DNA of 64,000 nt from Planctomycetota bacterium (GTDB taxonomy: Bacteria; Planctomycetota; UBA1135; UBA2386), in assembly GCA_028281765.1 (NCBI GenBank), contig JANQJF010000073.1:1-64000 (forward strand), written 5' to 3'. Within the stretch, counting starts at the first letter, position 1; each line of letters begins with the position of its first letter. The position numbers and the translations under genes were made by a program. Below are positions 1 through 8,765 of this stretch, in pieces. The notes beneath the pieces are model-generated. The model was not told the origin of the DNA, did not search any database, and saw only the letters and a list, made by a program, of their open reading frames with translations.

Positions 1-162
1 TCGTCTGAAGTCCGTAGCGAAAGTAGCCGCGTCAGTCGATTCGCGCGCAAGGCGCTGCGACGACACGGCTTGTCAGTGGACAAGTCGAGGAGCAGCAACG
101 CAGCGAGCGGGTCGAATGGCCGGTTACTCATGATGCGGACTTCGGACGCGACGCCCCACTAG
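1..162 (+). mobile_element. Truncated copy of a short IS/MITE-like element (right end)
   Basis: Positions 54-117 match positions 26842-26905 with only a few differences, and both copies finish in GCGACGCCCCACTAG (here 148-162). In the copy at 26.8 kb that end is one of two inverted repeats, so this is the right part of the same kind of element, with its left end outside the window. A perfect small hairpin (CTTGTC, AGTG, GACAAG) sits inside the conserved block. One plus frame is open from base 1 to the terminal TAG and reads ...RRHGLSVDKSRSSNAASG...; the same peptide appears in the second copy, so the block may be the 3-prime end of a lost transposase gene. That last step is inference; family unknown. 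Confidence 0.6.
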
Positions 163-205
163 CGCGGCGGATGCGTCAGCGTCACGCCGGATCTGCGCTC
201 GGGCG

Positions 206-1903
206 TCAGTTGCTCGCCCCGGAGAGGATCGTGGCCTGGGTTCCGCCGTTCGTGAGCACGAAGTCGCCGGCGGGTCCGACGTAACGCACGTCCGTCGTGT
301 CGATGACGATGCCGCCGGCTTCGGTCAGCGTGACCTGGTCGAACGATGCGGCCGTGTCGAGCACGAGGAGAGCGGACTGGAATACGTGCAGGACGAGGGC
401 CTGCGGTGCGTTCGGGAGCGTCGCGTTTCTCGCCGTGAACACCGAATACCCTCCGCCGGGCGCGACCACCTCGGTCGAGAGTTCGATGCCCGGCGGCGTG
501 GCGAGGGCGATGTGGCCCGACGCCGGGTCGAGGAACAGATCGCCGTCCGCCGCCGCGATGCGCAACCTGGGCGGTGCACCGAACGACGAGCCGATCCGCG
601 GTAGGTCGCGCAGCGTTCGCTGCATCAGCCAGGTCGTGCCCTGCACGGGGTCGACGTGGCGCACGCGCATGGCCGTGCCCGTGCCGAACTCGACGGTGAC
701 GAGCTCGCCGCTTGCGGTGCGGTATCCGGACACGGGAGCCAGCGTGCCGGTGTCGAACGGCGGCGTGGCGGTCGGTCCCGTCAGGGTCACGTTGCGGACG
801 ACCGTGGTCTCGGTCGTGATCTCGAAGATGTCGTGCGCGGCCGGATCGCCGATCGACACGAACAGGCTCGTGCCGAGGAATGCCGGCAGGATCGAGCCGC
901 CGATGTACGGCTCGAAGTTCGCATCCGAGGTGATGTGGGTCGTCGGTAAGACGTCGCTCGTGTCGAGCACGAAGATCTCGTCGCGGATCGTCGACTCGAC
1001 GTACATCAGGCGTGAGCCGTCGTGGTTGAGCAGGAGTTCGGGGCCCTCGGGGTTGTCGGGCAGGTAGCCGGCTTCTTCGTACTTCGCCGGCGGCGCCGAC
1101 AGCTGCGCCGCGGCGGGGGCGACGCCGTCCGCGAGCCACAGCGTTTGCAGGTCGTCCGGTCCGAACAGGAACGCGATCCGCAAACCGTCACCGGACAACG
1201 CGAGCTCGTCGTCGAGTTCGTCCGCGGGCGTGGCCGGTGGCGTCAAGTTCTCGATCGGCGAGCCGTCCGCCAGGCCGCAGCGCCAGATCCGGTCGTCGTC
1301 TGTCACGAAGAATACGTGCGTGGCGCCGGGAGTCAGGCTCGGCTCTTCGATCCCGACACCGAACGGGAGGGGAACCTCACGCGCGGGTGCGCCGGAGCTC
1401 GCGTAGTCGAGACCGTCGAGCCGAGCGACGATCAGGTGTGAGAGCGTCGCGAAGGCGGCGTGATCTCCGGACGGGGAGACACCGACCGCCGGGAGATACG
1501 GGTCCACGCCCGGCGGATTGGCCGGCTCCTCGTGTACTACGATTGGCTCGCCGTTCGGCCGAATCAGCAGGAAGCCGTAGAACGCCCCGCTGTTGCGTCG
1601 ATACCGGATCAGCTTCGCGCCCGACGGCGTTTCGATCAGGTGCGTGCCGTGCCGCCAGACGCGCCGCGATCTCGTGCCGTCGAGGTCTCCGAGCGTCGTG
1701 CGCTGCGTCTTCTCGATCGGCAGGATCGCGACGTCGCTGAGGAACGTCGTGCTGCCGGTGCCCGGCTGGGACTCGTCCCAGGTGCGGATCGTCATGTGCT
1801 CGCCCTGGGTGCCCTCGAGGACGGTGATCACTCCCTGCCCGGATGCGGTCGGTGCGAACAGGACGGGGAGGAGAGAGGCGGCTAGGAGTTTCGAGGTGGA
1901 CAT
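206..1903 (-). CDS. Secreted TolB/WD40-like beta-propeller protein
   Basis: A 565-residue protein with an N-terminal signal peptide (MSTSKLLAASLLPVLFAPTASG) and no other clear membrane segment, so it is expected outside the inner membrane. The body is beta-rich with recurrent blades that end in patterns such as DGLRIAFLFG, DGSRLMYVES and DHAAFATLS, as in TolB or PD40-type six-bladed propellers. No catalytic motif is visible. It probably binds a partner or the cell surface; the ligand is unknown. The ATG at 1903 gives a good signal peptide. It is followed on the same strand by nothing before the repeat at the window edge and preceded by the kinase-activator gene at 2021, 117 bp away. Confidence 0.7.
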   Translation of the reverse strand: MSTSKLLAASLLPVLFAPTASGQGVITVLEGTQGEHMTIRTWDESQPGTGSTTFLSDVAILPIEKTQRTTLGDLDGTRSRRVWRHGTHLIETPSGAKLIRYRRNSGAFYGFLLIRPNGEPIVVHEEPANPPGVDPYLPAVGVSPSGDHAAFATLSHLIVARLDGLDYASSGAPAREVPLPFGVGIEEPSLTPGATHVFFVTDDDRIWRCGLADGSPIENLTPPATPADELDDELALSGDGLRIAFLFGPDDLQTLWLADGVAPAAAQLSAPPAKYEEAGYLPDNPEGPELLLNHDGSRLMYVESTIRDEIFVLDTSDVLPTTHITSDANFEPYIGGSILPAFLGTSLFVSIGDPAAHDIFEITTETTVVRNVTLTGPTATPPFDTGTLAPVSGYRTASGELVTVEFGTGTAMRVRHVDPVQGTTWLMQRTLRDLPRIGSSFGAPPRLRIAAADGDLFLDPASGHIALATPPGIELSTEVVAPGGGYSVFTARNATLPNAPQALVLHVFQSALLVLDTAASFDQVTLTEAGGIVIDTTDVRYVGPAGDFVLTNGGTQATILSGASN

Positions 1904-2020
1904 GGCGGACCTGGAAGCGAGTCAGGGTACGTGCGTAGAAGAAGCAACAGCAAGCCCCGTGCCGACCCGATTCGGGCTGCGAGGCGTCCGGAATGCGCAC
2001 GGGTCCCGTGCGGATTTCGG

Positions 2021-5000
2021 TCACTCTTCGCGGTCGCGCTGGCGCCGGAGCTTGTCGTAGAGCGCCGTGCGCGAGATCCCCAGCAGCTTCGCGGCCTTCG
2101 TCTTGTCTCCGCTCGTGGCGTCGAGAGCGGCCGTGATCGTGCGGTTTTCGGCTTCGCGCAGCGTGAGGACCGGCCAGGCCGACCGCGTCGACGCGGCGGT
2201 CTCCGGCGTCGAGTCCGGCAGCTGCACGTCGACGATCTGGTCGCCGTCGGCCAGGAGGAACGCGCGGGACACGACGTGGTGTAGTTCTCGGACGTTGCCG
2301 GGCCACGAGTAGGAGCCGAGTCGGGAGAGCGCACCGCCAGACCAGCGGATCGACCTGCGATGTTCTCGGTTGAGGCGAGTGAGGAACGTCTGGGCGAGCT
2401 GCTCGATGTCCCCGTCCCGGTCGCGCAGTGGTGGGACCGTCAGCTCGACCGCTACGAGCCGGTAGTAGAGATCCCGACGGAACTCGCCGGAGTCGCTGAG
2501 TTCGAGCAGGTTCTTGTGGGTCGCGGACACGACGCGTGTGTCGATCGCGATCGGGGCGCTGTCGCCGATGCGGCGGATCTCGCGTTCTTGCAGCGCGCGC
2601 AGCAGTTTGGCCTGCAGCGCGAGCGGCATGTCGCCGATCTCGTCGAGGAAGAGCGTGCCGCCCGACGCGACTTCGAGGAGACCGACCCGGTCCGCGTCCG
2701 CGCCGGTGAACGATCCCTTCTTGTGGCCGAACAGCTCGCTCTCCATCAGCTGTTCGGGGATCGCCGAGCAGTTGAGCGGGACGAAGGCGTTCCGCGCTCG
2801 TGCGCTTCCGTCGTGCAGAGCGCGCGCGACGAGCTCCTTGCCGGTGCCTGTTTCGCCGTGCACGAGAACGGGAAGCTCGCTGTCGGCGACTTTCTCGATA
2901 CGCGTGCGGAGCCCGGCCATCGCGGGGCTGTCGCCGATCATCTCGGTCGTCTTGCGCTTGGTCGCGCGCTTCGCGACCGTCAGCTCGCGTCGGCTCGTCT
3001 CGAGTTCTTCCTCGAGCTGCTCGCTGCGGACCATGCGGTCGACGGCGATCGCGGCTTGGTCGGCGAGCACTTCGAGGTGTTCGGCGGCATGGTCGTCGAA
3101 CACGCCGGCGCGGCCCGCGTGCTCGACGTAGATCGCGCCGACGTTGCCGTCCGCGGACCGGATCGGGACGCAAATCGCCGAGCGCTCGCGTAAGTTCTGC
3201 ACGCTCGGCATGTCTGCAAGGTCGCGGTCGTGGAGGACGTCTTCGGAGCGCAGCACGTGCTGCTGCTGCACCGCGCGGTTGGCCATCGAGCGGCTGTAGG
3301 CCAACGACTGATCGCCGTCCGCCCCCGCGCTGACCTCGCGGCGCAGGCCGCCGCCACGTTCGATCAGCAGGTAGCCCGAGCGGCCGCCGGTCAGCGCGAT
3401 GGCCGTGTCGAGGATGTGCGTCATCGCGCGCTCGAGGTCGGATTCCGCCGCGAGCCGCCGGTTGACCGCGACGAACGTGCGGAAGATCTCGCGGGAAACC
3501 GAGCCGTTGCCTGTGTCAGACGGCATCGGATCATTCTCGGTGGAGTCGACTGCTGGTAAAGGCCCCGATTCTCCCAGCGCGAGCGCCCGGCTCAGGGCTT
3601 CGGCCTCCGGCTGGAGGTTGGACGGGATCCCGAGGGCCGTCGCCGTCGCGAGATGGCGCCGGGCACCGTCGAGATCGCGCGTTCCGAGTAGCGCCCGCGC
3701 GAGGCGAATCTCGACCAGGCTGCGATGCAATCCGAGCCCGATCGCGTCGAATCGCCGCAGCGCGTCTTGCAGGCGGTCGACGGCCACCGGGAAGTCCCCG
3801 AGCTCGAGGCTCGTCGATCCCAGGTTGGCGATCGACAGCGCGATCCCGCGATCGTCGCCGACGTGCTCGAACAGCGCGTGTGCGTCGCGGTGGTGCGCGA
3901 CGGCCTGCTCCAGGTCGCCGCGCTCGCGCGCGAGTGTCCCGAGGCTCGTCGCCGCGGTGGCCGCGTGCCGGGCGTGGCCGAGTTCGAGCAGGACGCGGCG
4001 TGCCGATTCGTAGGCGGAATCGGCTGCGCCGAGATCTCCTGCGCGCCTCAGGCATTCGCCGAGGCAGGTCTGGACCGCGGCCTGCAAGAACGGCTCGACG
4101 TCGGCGCGGACCAGTGGTTCGACGACGGCGCGCGCCGCGTCGTTCTCGTCGATTCCGAGCAAGGTCCATGCGTAGGTGATGCGTTCGGCCGGGGAGGGAC
4201 GGTCCTCGATCAGCGCCTGCATGCGTCGATGCGCCGCGCGCGCTTCCCCGCGAACGTGTTCGATCGTCGCGGCGAGCCGCTCGCGATCCCGGTGGCGAGC
4301 CGGTGACGAGGCGGAGTCGAGCCGGCGTGCGGCGCGGTCGATCTGACCGAGATCGAACAGTGCCCGTGCGTGCAGCACCGGGTCTAGGGACGCGAATGGC
4401 AGCGCCGAACCCGGTTGTCCCGCTGCGAGAAGGCCCTCCGCCAGCGCGAGCGTCCATTCGGATTCTTCGGCGGCCGTGTCGAAGTCGCGCGTGCGGTGCT
4501 GGCGCAGCGCGGCCTCGACGCGCCCCGAGGCCGCGAGGGCGGCGAGTTCGGTCGGCGACGACACGTCGGGAATCGCGGCTTCGTCGTCGATCCGCCCGCT
4601 CATCGCGTCGGGCCAGATCCAGCGCACGCCGTCGGGGACGATTCGGCCGCTCGCGACGAGGTCCTCGAGGATCGTGGCGACGCCCGCGACGGAGTGAGCA
4701 CCGCGGTTCCGCATCGACGCGGCGATCGAACGAGCGTATTCGGGCGGCACCGCGAGCGTCAGGACCAAGTGTTCGGCGACCGCGGACGGGTCGAGCTCGG
4801 GAAGCTCGATGGTCGTCGTGTCGCCGTCGCCGTGGAGCTCGATGGCTGTGCTCTGCTCCCGCGAATGCACGCGCGGCGGAGAGTCCGGTCGGATCTCGGC
4901 GGCGACGTGGAGCGCGAGCGAGAGCCGCGTCTCTTCGTCTTCGCCTCGCAGCGTGACATCGTGTGCGGACGCGAGCGTTCGTCGCATGCGAGCGATCGCC

Positions 5001-5830
5001 TCGGCATGCACGAACACGGGATCTGGCCGCAGCGCCGCGAGGGGTGGGCGGCCGCCCTGGCCGGACAGCGACTCGATCAGCGCGCGCGCATCCGGGTAGG
5101 GCCTTCGTCCGGGATCGCGGTCCAGGAGCGCGGGCAGGACTCGGTCGAACGGCGGCGGCAGCGCCGCGGCGTCGATCCCGGTCGCGGCGAAGAAGCCTGT
5201 GTCCAGAAGTCGCTGTCGGAACCCCTGACTACGAATCCCGCCCGATGAGCGATCGAGCGCGTAGGCGAGCAGCGCCCCGACCGAGTACAGATCGGACCGT
5301 TCATCCGCGGCCGCGCCGAGGAATCGCTCGGGCGCCGCGAACAGCAGCGAGCCGCCGGTCGCGGGGTCGCCGCGCCGACGCGACAGGCCGAAGTCGAGCA
5401 GGGCGTGTTCGCCGTTCGGTCGACGGATGATGTTCGCCGGCTTGATGTCGAGGTGGAGCACGCCGCGCAGGTGGACGAACGCGAGGATCTCGAGCAGTTC
5501 GACCGCGAGCTGCAGCGCGTTCGCCGGAGCGAGCGGGAAGTCCGAGCCGAGCGGTCGTCCCTCGACGTGCTCTCGCAGCAAGAACGCACGCCCATCCTCG
5601 GTCTGACCGACCTCGAGGATGTGGGGGATCGCCGGATGGTCGAGCGACGTCAGCAGTGAGACTTCACTCGGAGTCTGGCCGGCTTCGAGCACCTTGAGGA
5701 CGGCGCGCGATCGCTCGGGCCGGTCCGGCTCCTCCACGAGACCGGACCAGCCTTCCCCACCGGAAAAGACCTCGACGACGCGGAAGCGCGTCGCGAGGTC
5801 AGGTGTCGGTACTACGGATCGAGGGGTCAA
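2021..5830 (-). CDS. Ser/Thr kinase-TPR-GAF-sigma54 activator fusion
   Basis: This 1269-residue protein joins four modules. A Hanks-type kinase (about 15-270) has the VAIK-like lysine in RAVLKVLE, a catalytic loop HLDIKPANI near residue 130 and DFG in LLDFGLS, so it should be active. Residues about 400-780 form TPR-like helices (TSLGTLARERGDLEQAV). A GAF domain spans about 790-930. A sigma-54 AAA+ domain follows, with Walker A GETGTGKE near 990, the sigma-54 contact loop as GSFTGA near 1041, and Walker B LFLDEIGD near 1060. A Fis-type helix-turn-helix ends the protein (KTKAAKLLGISRTALYDKL). It probably activates sigma-54 promoters in response to a GAF ligand, with kinase and TPR controlling activity or partners. 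The only start available is TTG, 19 bp after the gene at 5850, suggesting co-transcription. Confidence 0.85.
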   Translation of the reverse strand: MTPRSVVPTPDLATRFRVVEVFSGGEGWSGLVEEPDRPERSRAVLKVLEAGQTPSEVSLLTSLDHPAIPHILEVGQTEDGRAFLLREHVEGRPLGSDFPLAPANALQLAVELLEILAFVHLRGVLHLDIKPANIIRRPNGEHALLDFGLSRRRGDPATGGSLLFAAPERFLGAAADERSDLYSVGALLAYALDRSSGGIRSQGFRQRLLDTGFFAATGIDAAALPPPFDRVLPALLDRDPGRRPYPDARALIESLSGQGGRPPLAALRPDPVFVHAEAIARMRRTLASAHDVTLRGEDEETRLSLALHVAAEIRPDSPPRVHSREQSTAIELHGDGDTTTIELPELDPSAVAEHLVLTLAVPPEYARSIAASMRNRGAHSVAGVATILEDLVASGRIVPDGVRWIWPDAMSGRIDDEAAIPDVSSPTELAALAASGRVEAALRQHRTRDFDTAAEESEWTLALAEGLLAAGQPGSALPFASLDPVLHARALFDLGQIDRAARRLDSASSPARHRDRERLAATIEHVRGEARAAHRRMQALIEDRPSPAERITYAWTLLGIDENDAARAVVEPLVRADVEPFLQAAVQTCLGECLRRAGDLGAADSAYESARRVLLELGHARHAATAATSLGTLARERGDLEQAVAHHRDAHALFEHVGDDRGIALSIANLGSTSLELGDFPVAVDRLQDALRRFDAIGLGLHRSLVEIRLARALLGTRDLDGARRHLATATALGIPSNLQPEAEALSRALALGESGPLPAVDSTENDPMPSDTGNGSVSREIFRTFVAVNRRLAAESDLERAMTHILDTAIALTGGRSGYLLIERGGGLRREVSAGADGDQSLAYSRSMANRAVQQQHVLRSEDVLHDRDLADMPSVQNLRERSAICVPIRSADGNVGAIYVEHAGRAGVFDDHAAEHLEVLADQAAIAVDRMVRSEQLEEELETSRRELTVAKRATKRKTTEMIGDSPAMAGLRTRIEKVADSELPVLVHGETGTGKELVARALHDGSARARNAFVPLNCSAIPEQLMESELFGHKKGSFTGADADRVGLLEVASGGTLFLDEIGDMPLALQAKLLRALQEREIRRIGDSAPIAIDTRVVSATHKNLLELSDSGEFRRDLYYRLVAVELTVPPLRDRDGDIEQLAQTFLTRLNREHRRSIRWSGGALSRLGSYSWPGNVRELHHVVSRAFLLADGDQIVDVQLPDSTPETAASTRSAWPVLTLREAENRTITAALDATSGDKTKAAKLLGISRTALYDKLRRQRDREE

Positions 5831-5849
5831 CGCTCCGACTGTACCTCGC

Positions 5850-6455
5850 TCAGTCCTCGACAGTCTTACTATCGGGATTGGTGATGATCAGGTTGCTGCC
5901 TCCTTCGACCATGACGGCCTGGGAGCTGACTTCGACACCGAGCAGGGACGGGCTGTCCGGCATCGTGAACTGGAACTGGACCTGGCCGAACGGTCCGATC
6001 GTCCCGGACTGGAGCACTCCGATGCTCGCGCCGAGAACCCACGTGCCCGCCGCGCCGATCGGGGCGTAGGAGGTGTTCGCGCGGAAGTTCACGAACACCG
6101 CGTACTGGGCCCCGGACGGACCGAACAGCTCCCAGGTGTTCGAGTCGCCGAACCGGAGGTTGCCCATCGAGAACATCTCCGGCACGACGTTCGCCGAGAC
6201 GACGTCGAGCGTCGTCGGGTTCGAGCCGATCTGCACGACCTGCATCTCCAGCTGCATGTCGTTCTGGTGCGTCGCGTCGTGGAGCGTCTGCAGGTTGAGC
6301 GTCGAGCTGACGAGCCGGATGTGGGTCGCGTCGAGCTGGAACAGGTTCGCGGTGCCCTGGATGCCGTCGACCTCGCCGCGGACGAGCTGGGTCTGAGCGG
6401 AAGCGACGGTCGCGAGAAGCGCGGAAGCGAGAATGCCGAACGTGAATCGAGTCAT
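5850..6455 (-). CDS. Small secreted protein, function unknown
   Basis: A 201-residue protein with a clean signal peptide (MTRFTFGILASALLATVASA) followed by a beta-rich domain without cysteines or recognisable catalytic residues. The ATG at 6455 was preferred over an upstream in-frame start at 6488 because it puts the signal peptide at the N terminus. It lies 19 bp upstream of the kinase/sigma-54 activator gene and in the same direction, so the two are likely co-transcribed; whether the secreted protein is functionally tied to the regulator is unknown. I do not recognise the family. Confidence 0.65.
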   Translation of the reverse strand: MTRFTFGILASALLATVASAQTQLVRGEVDGIQGTANLFQLDATHIRLVSSTLNLQTLHDATHQNDMQLEMQVVQIGSNPTTLDVVSANVVPEMFSMGNLRFGDSNTWELFGPSGAQYAVFVNFRANTSYAPIGAAGTWVLGASIGVLQSGTIGPFGQVQFQFTMPDSPSLLGVEVSSQAVMVEGGSNLIITNPDSKTVED

Positions 6456-6576
6456 GGGTCTTCGTCTTTGTTGAAAGGAACGACCCAAGACTGGGCAACG
6501 AGCGTGCCAACCGCTCGGAGCGGGTGCGGTGTCCGCAATCCGGTCGGATCGCGGTCGCGAATCCGGACGCGGAGCA

Positions 6577-7362
6577 CTAGCCGGCCTTGGGGCCGGCGTA
6601 GCACACGTTCACATAGGCACGGCCGCCGCGCGCGCTCAGCGCCGGCAGCGAATCGCCGCACCGCACGGCGCCGCGGCCGCGGACCGTGACGTCGCCGATC
6701 TGCAGCTCGCCCTCGGCGTCGTGGTAGATCGCGACCTCGCGCGGCTGCTGACGGCCTGAGTGTTCGGGCAGCTCGATCGTGGCGCCGTCCGGAATCACGA
6801 CTTCGTCGAGGCACAAGCCCAACGACTTGTAGTCGAGATCGAGAATGCGCTCCGCGATGACACCGTCGCCGATCTCGAGCTTCGCGATGCGGCGCGGCAG
6901 GATCGCCTCGGGCGAGGTCAGGAACGCCTCCTTCGGCTTCCACGTCCCGGTCGCCGGATCGAACGCCTTGCCGCTGCCGGACATCTGCAGCAGTGGCTTC
7001 TGGCTGAGGCTCTCCTTCGGGGACTCTGGCTCCGGGAGTTCCGGCTGCCGCACCGACCAGGTCAGCGCGAAGCCGCGGCCGTTCTCGAGCTTGTAGGGAG
7101 TCGACGGCGGGAGGTAGACGCCGAGTGGCCGGCCCTCGTACGGCGTCTCGCGAAGGCCACGCTGCATCCACGAACCGCCACCGGCGTAGAGGTCGTGGGT
7201 GCCGGACAGCACGAGTAGGAAGCTCTCGCCGTCCGGGGTGCGGCGCTCGTACGGCGTCTCTGCGAGCTCGACCACGCGAGCTTCGAGCAGCCAGGACGAG
7301 TCTTCGAACGACGCGGCGGAGGAGCCGTCGTCGGCTTGAGTCAAAGCGATGGATTCGATCAC
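6577..7362 (-). CDS. IolB/KduI-like bicupin protein
   Basis: A 261-residue soluble protein with two cupin halves. The N-terminal half (LVLSGTHDLYAGG, PLGVYLPPSTPYKLE) resembles 5-deoxy-glucuronate isomerase IolB, which acts in inositol breakdown. In the C-terminal half a pattern with PEHSG, then E and H in REVAIYH could be the remains of the metal site, but the usual HxH is not obvious, so isomerase activity is unproven. The start is taken as GTG at 7362 because it overlaps the TGA of the upstream gene (GTGA), giving translational coupling. No other inositol genes are nearby, which weakens a simple pathway call. Confidence 0.55.
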   Translation of the reverse strand: MIESIALTQADDGSSAASFEDSSWLLEARVVELAETPYERRTPDGESFLLVLSGTHDLYAGGGSWMQRGLRETPYEGRPLGVYLPPSTPYKLENGRGFALTWSVRQPELPEPESPKESLSQKPLLQMSGSGKAFDPATGTWKPKEAFLTSPEAILPRRIAKLEIGDGVIAERILDLDYKSLGLCLDEVVIPDGATIELPEHSGRQQPREVAIYHDAEGELQIGDVTVRGRGAVRCGDSLPALSARGGRAYVNVCYAGPKAG

Positions 7363-8726
7363 GGGTCGATGAGTTCGATCTTGGCGGATTGCACGAGGTC
7401 GCGGACGTACTCCATCGCGAGCTCCTCGCGCAGCCGGACGAGCAGCTGCGCGTCGGTCGGCGCGGGGTCGATCTTCGAGACCATGACGAGGTAGAAGCCC
7501 TGCTCGGTGCGCACGGGTTCGGACACGACGAACGGGTCGAGGTGGTAGGCCGCGTCGAGCACCGCGCGCGGCAGGCTCTTCGACATCAGTGCATGCTTGC
7601 CGACGTCGCCGCCCTTGACCTTGGACGTCGGGTCGTCGCTGTGGATGCGCGCGGCGGTTGCGAACGCCATGCCGTCGTCGAGCCGTTCGCGAACGGCTTC
7701 GACGCGTTCCTTGGCCGCGGCGAAGTCGAGCGGCACGAGCTGGTTCGGCCGCTCGGTCGCGCGCACGAGGATGACGTTGATCTTGCGCTTCGGCCCGTGG
7801 CGCAGGAGCACGTCTCGGCGCTCCTTGTTGAGCTTCTCCTTGACCACGGCGTGGGGGAGCTCGGCGTCGATGATCTTGCGGCGTTGCACCTGGGCGCGGA
7901 TCACCGGCGACTCGCGCAGCGCCTTCACGGAAGTGCCTTGGGCTTTCAGCAGCTCCTCGTACGACGCGCCGCGATACCGCGGGTCGGATTCGATCAGCTT
8001 GCGACGCCGCAGGATCTCGTGCTGGATCTCGTCCGGGGAGACCGTGAGGCCGAGGCGGGTCGCTTCGGCGTGCAGCAGCTCGCGCACGACGATCTGACGG
8101 ACCGCGCGGTCCCGGGTGCTGCGCGACGCGTTTTGCAGGAGCACGTCGCCGAGGTCGGCGAGGGTGAGGTTCTTGTCGCCGATGCGCGCCACGAAGCCGG
8201 CGCCGAGCTTGTCCGCATCGGTGATGACTCCGCGCTTCTGCCGCGCCTCTTCGAGCCAGAGCGCGAGCAGCTCGTTGGTGATCTCGGCGCGACTGCGCAA
8301 TCCCGCGCTCTTCATGACGAGTCGCTCGTGCGCGATGCTCAGCGAGACGTAGCTCTCTTCGAAGGCGTCTCGGGTGAGGTTCTTCTCGCTGAGGAACTTC
8401 GCGAGATCGAGACCGTGCGACTCGAGGCGTTCGCCGAGATCCCGCACGTAGGCGTCGATGTCGTCGCGCGTGGGGGCGAGGCCGGCCGCAGCCGCGGCGT
8501 CCGCGACGAGGGTCTTGTCGACGAGGTGCGCGAGGGCCTCCTGGCCGCGCGGGCGCAGGCGTTCGCGGCGGGCGATCTCGAGACCGAGCTCGGTATTGGA
8601 GATTTGCCGGGTCTCGCCGCGGACCTCGTACGTCGCCGCGACCTCGCCGTCCTGAGCGACGGCGAGTCCGGCCAGCGAGGCCGCCGAGATCAGGGAAACG
8701 GCGCGCATCGGGTTTCGCAAGTTCAT
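7359..8726 (-). CDS. SurA-like parvulin peptidyl-prolyl isomerase
   Basis: A 455-residue exported protein. Residues 1-25 are a signal peptide (ending SLAGLAVAQ). A long helical region (about 40-300) with SurA/PrsA-type chaperone character precedes one parvulin (PpiC) domain at about 310-430, recognisable from KINVILV, HSDDPTSKVKGGDVG and TEQGFYLVMVSKI. It should assist folding of exported or outer-membrane proteins in the periplasm. The downstream gene begins inside its stop codon. It is divergent from maeB with only 39 bp between start codons, so the two promoters must overlap. Alternative start: the Met seven codons in. Confidence 0.8.
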   Translation of the reverse strand: MNLRNPMRAVSLISAASLAGLAVAQDGEVAATYEVRGETRQISNTELGLEIARRERLRPRGQEALAHLVDKTLVADAAAAAGLAPTRDDIDAYVRDLGERLESHGLDLAKFLSEKNLTRDAFEESYVSLSIAHERLVMKSAGLRSRAEITNELLALWLEEARQKRGVITDADKLGAGFVARIGDKNLTLADLGDVLLQNASRSTRDRAVRQIVVRELLHAEATRLGLTVSPDEIQHEILRRRKLIESDPRYRGASYEELLKAQGTSVKALRESPVIRAQVQRRKIIDAELPHAVVKEKLNKERRDVLLRHGPKRKINVILVRATERPNQLVPLDFAAAKERVEAVRERLDDGMAFATAARIHSDDPTSKVKGGDVGKHALMSKSLPRAVLDAAYHLDPFVVSEPVRTEQGFYLVMVSKIDPAPTDAQLLVRLREELAMEYVRDLVQSAKIELIDP

Positions 8727-8765
8727 GGAACGGGTAGCCTAAGGGGGTCCACGGCGATTTCGACC

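Noticed and set aside
7125-8765. Upstream in-frame extension of maeB by about 547 codons
   Set aside because: It runs antisense through the isomerase and bicupin genes; the malic enzyme family starts at the MSEHNDALNYHS Met at 8766.
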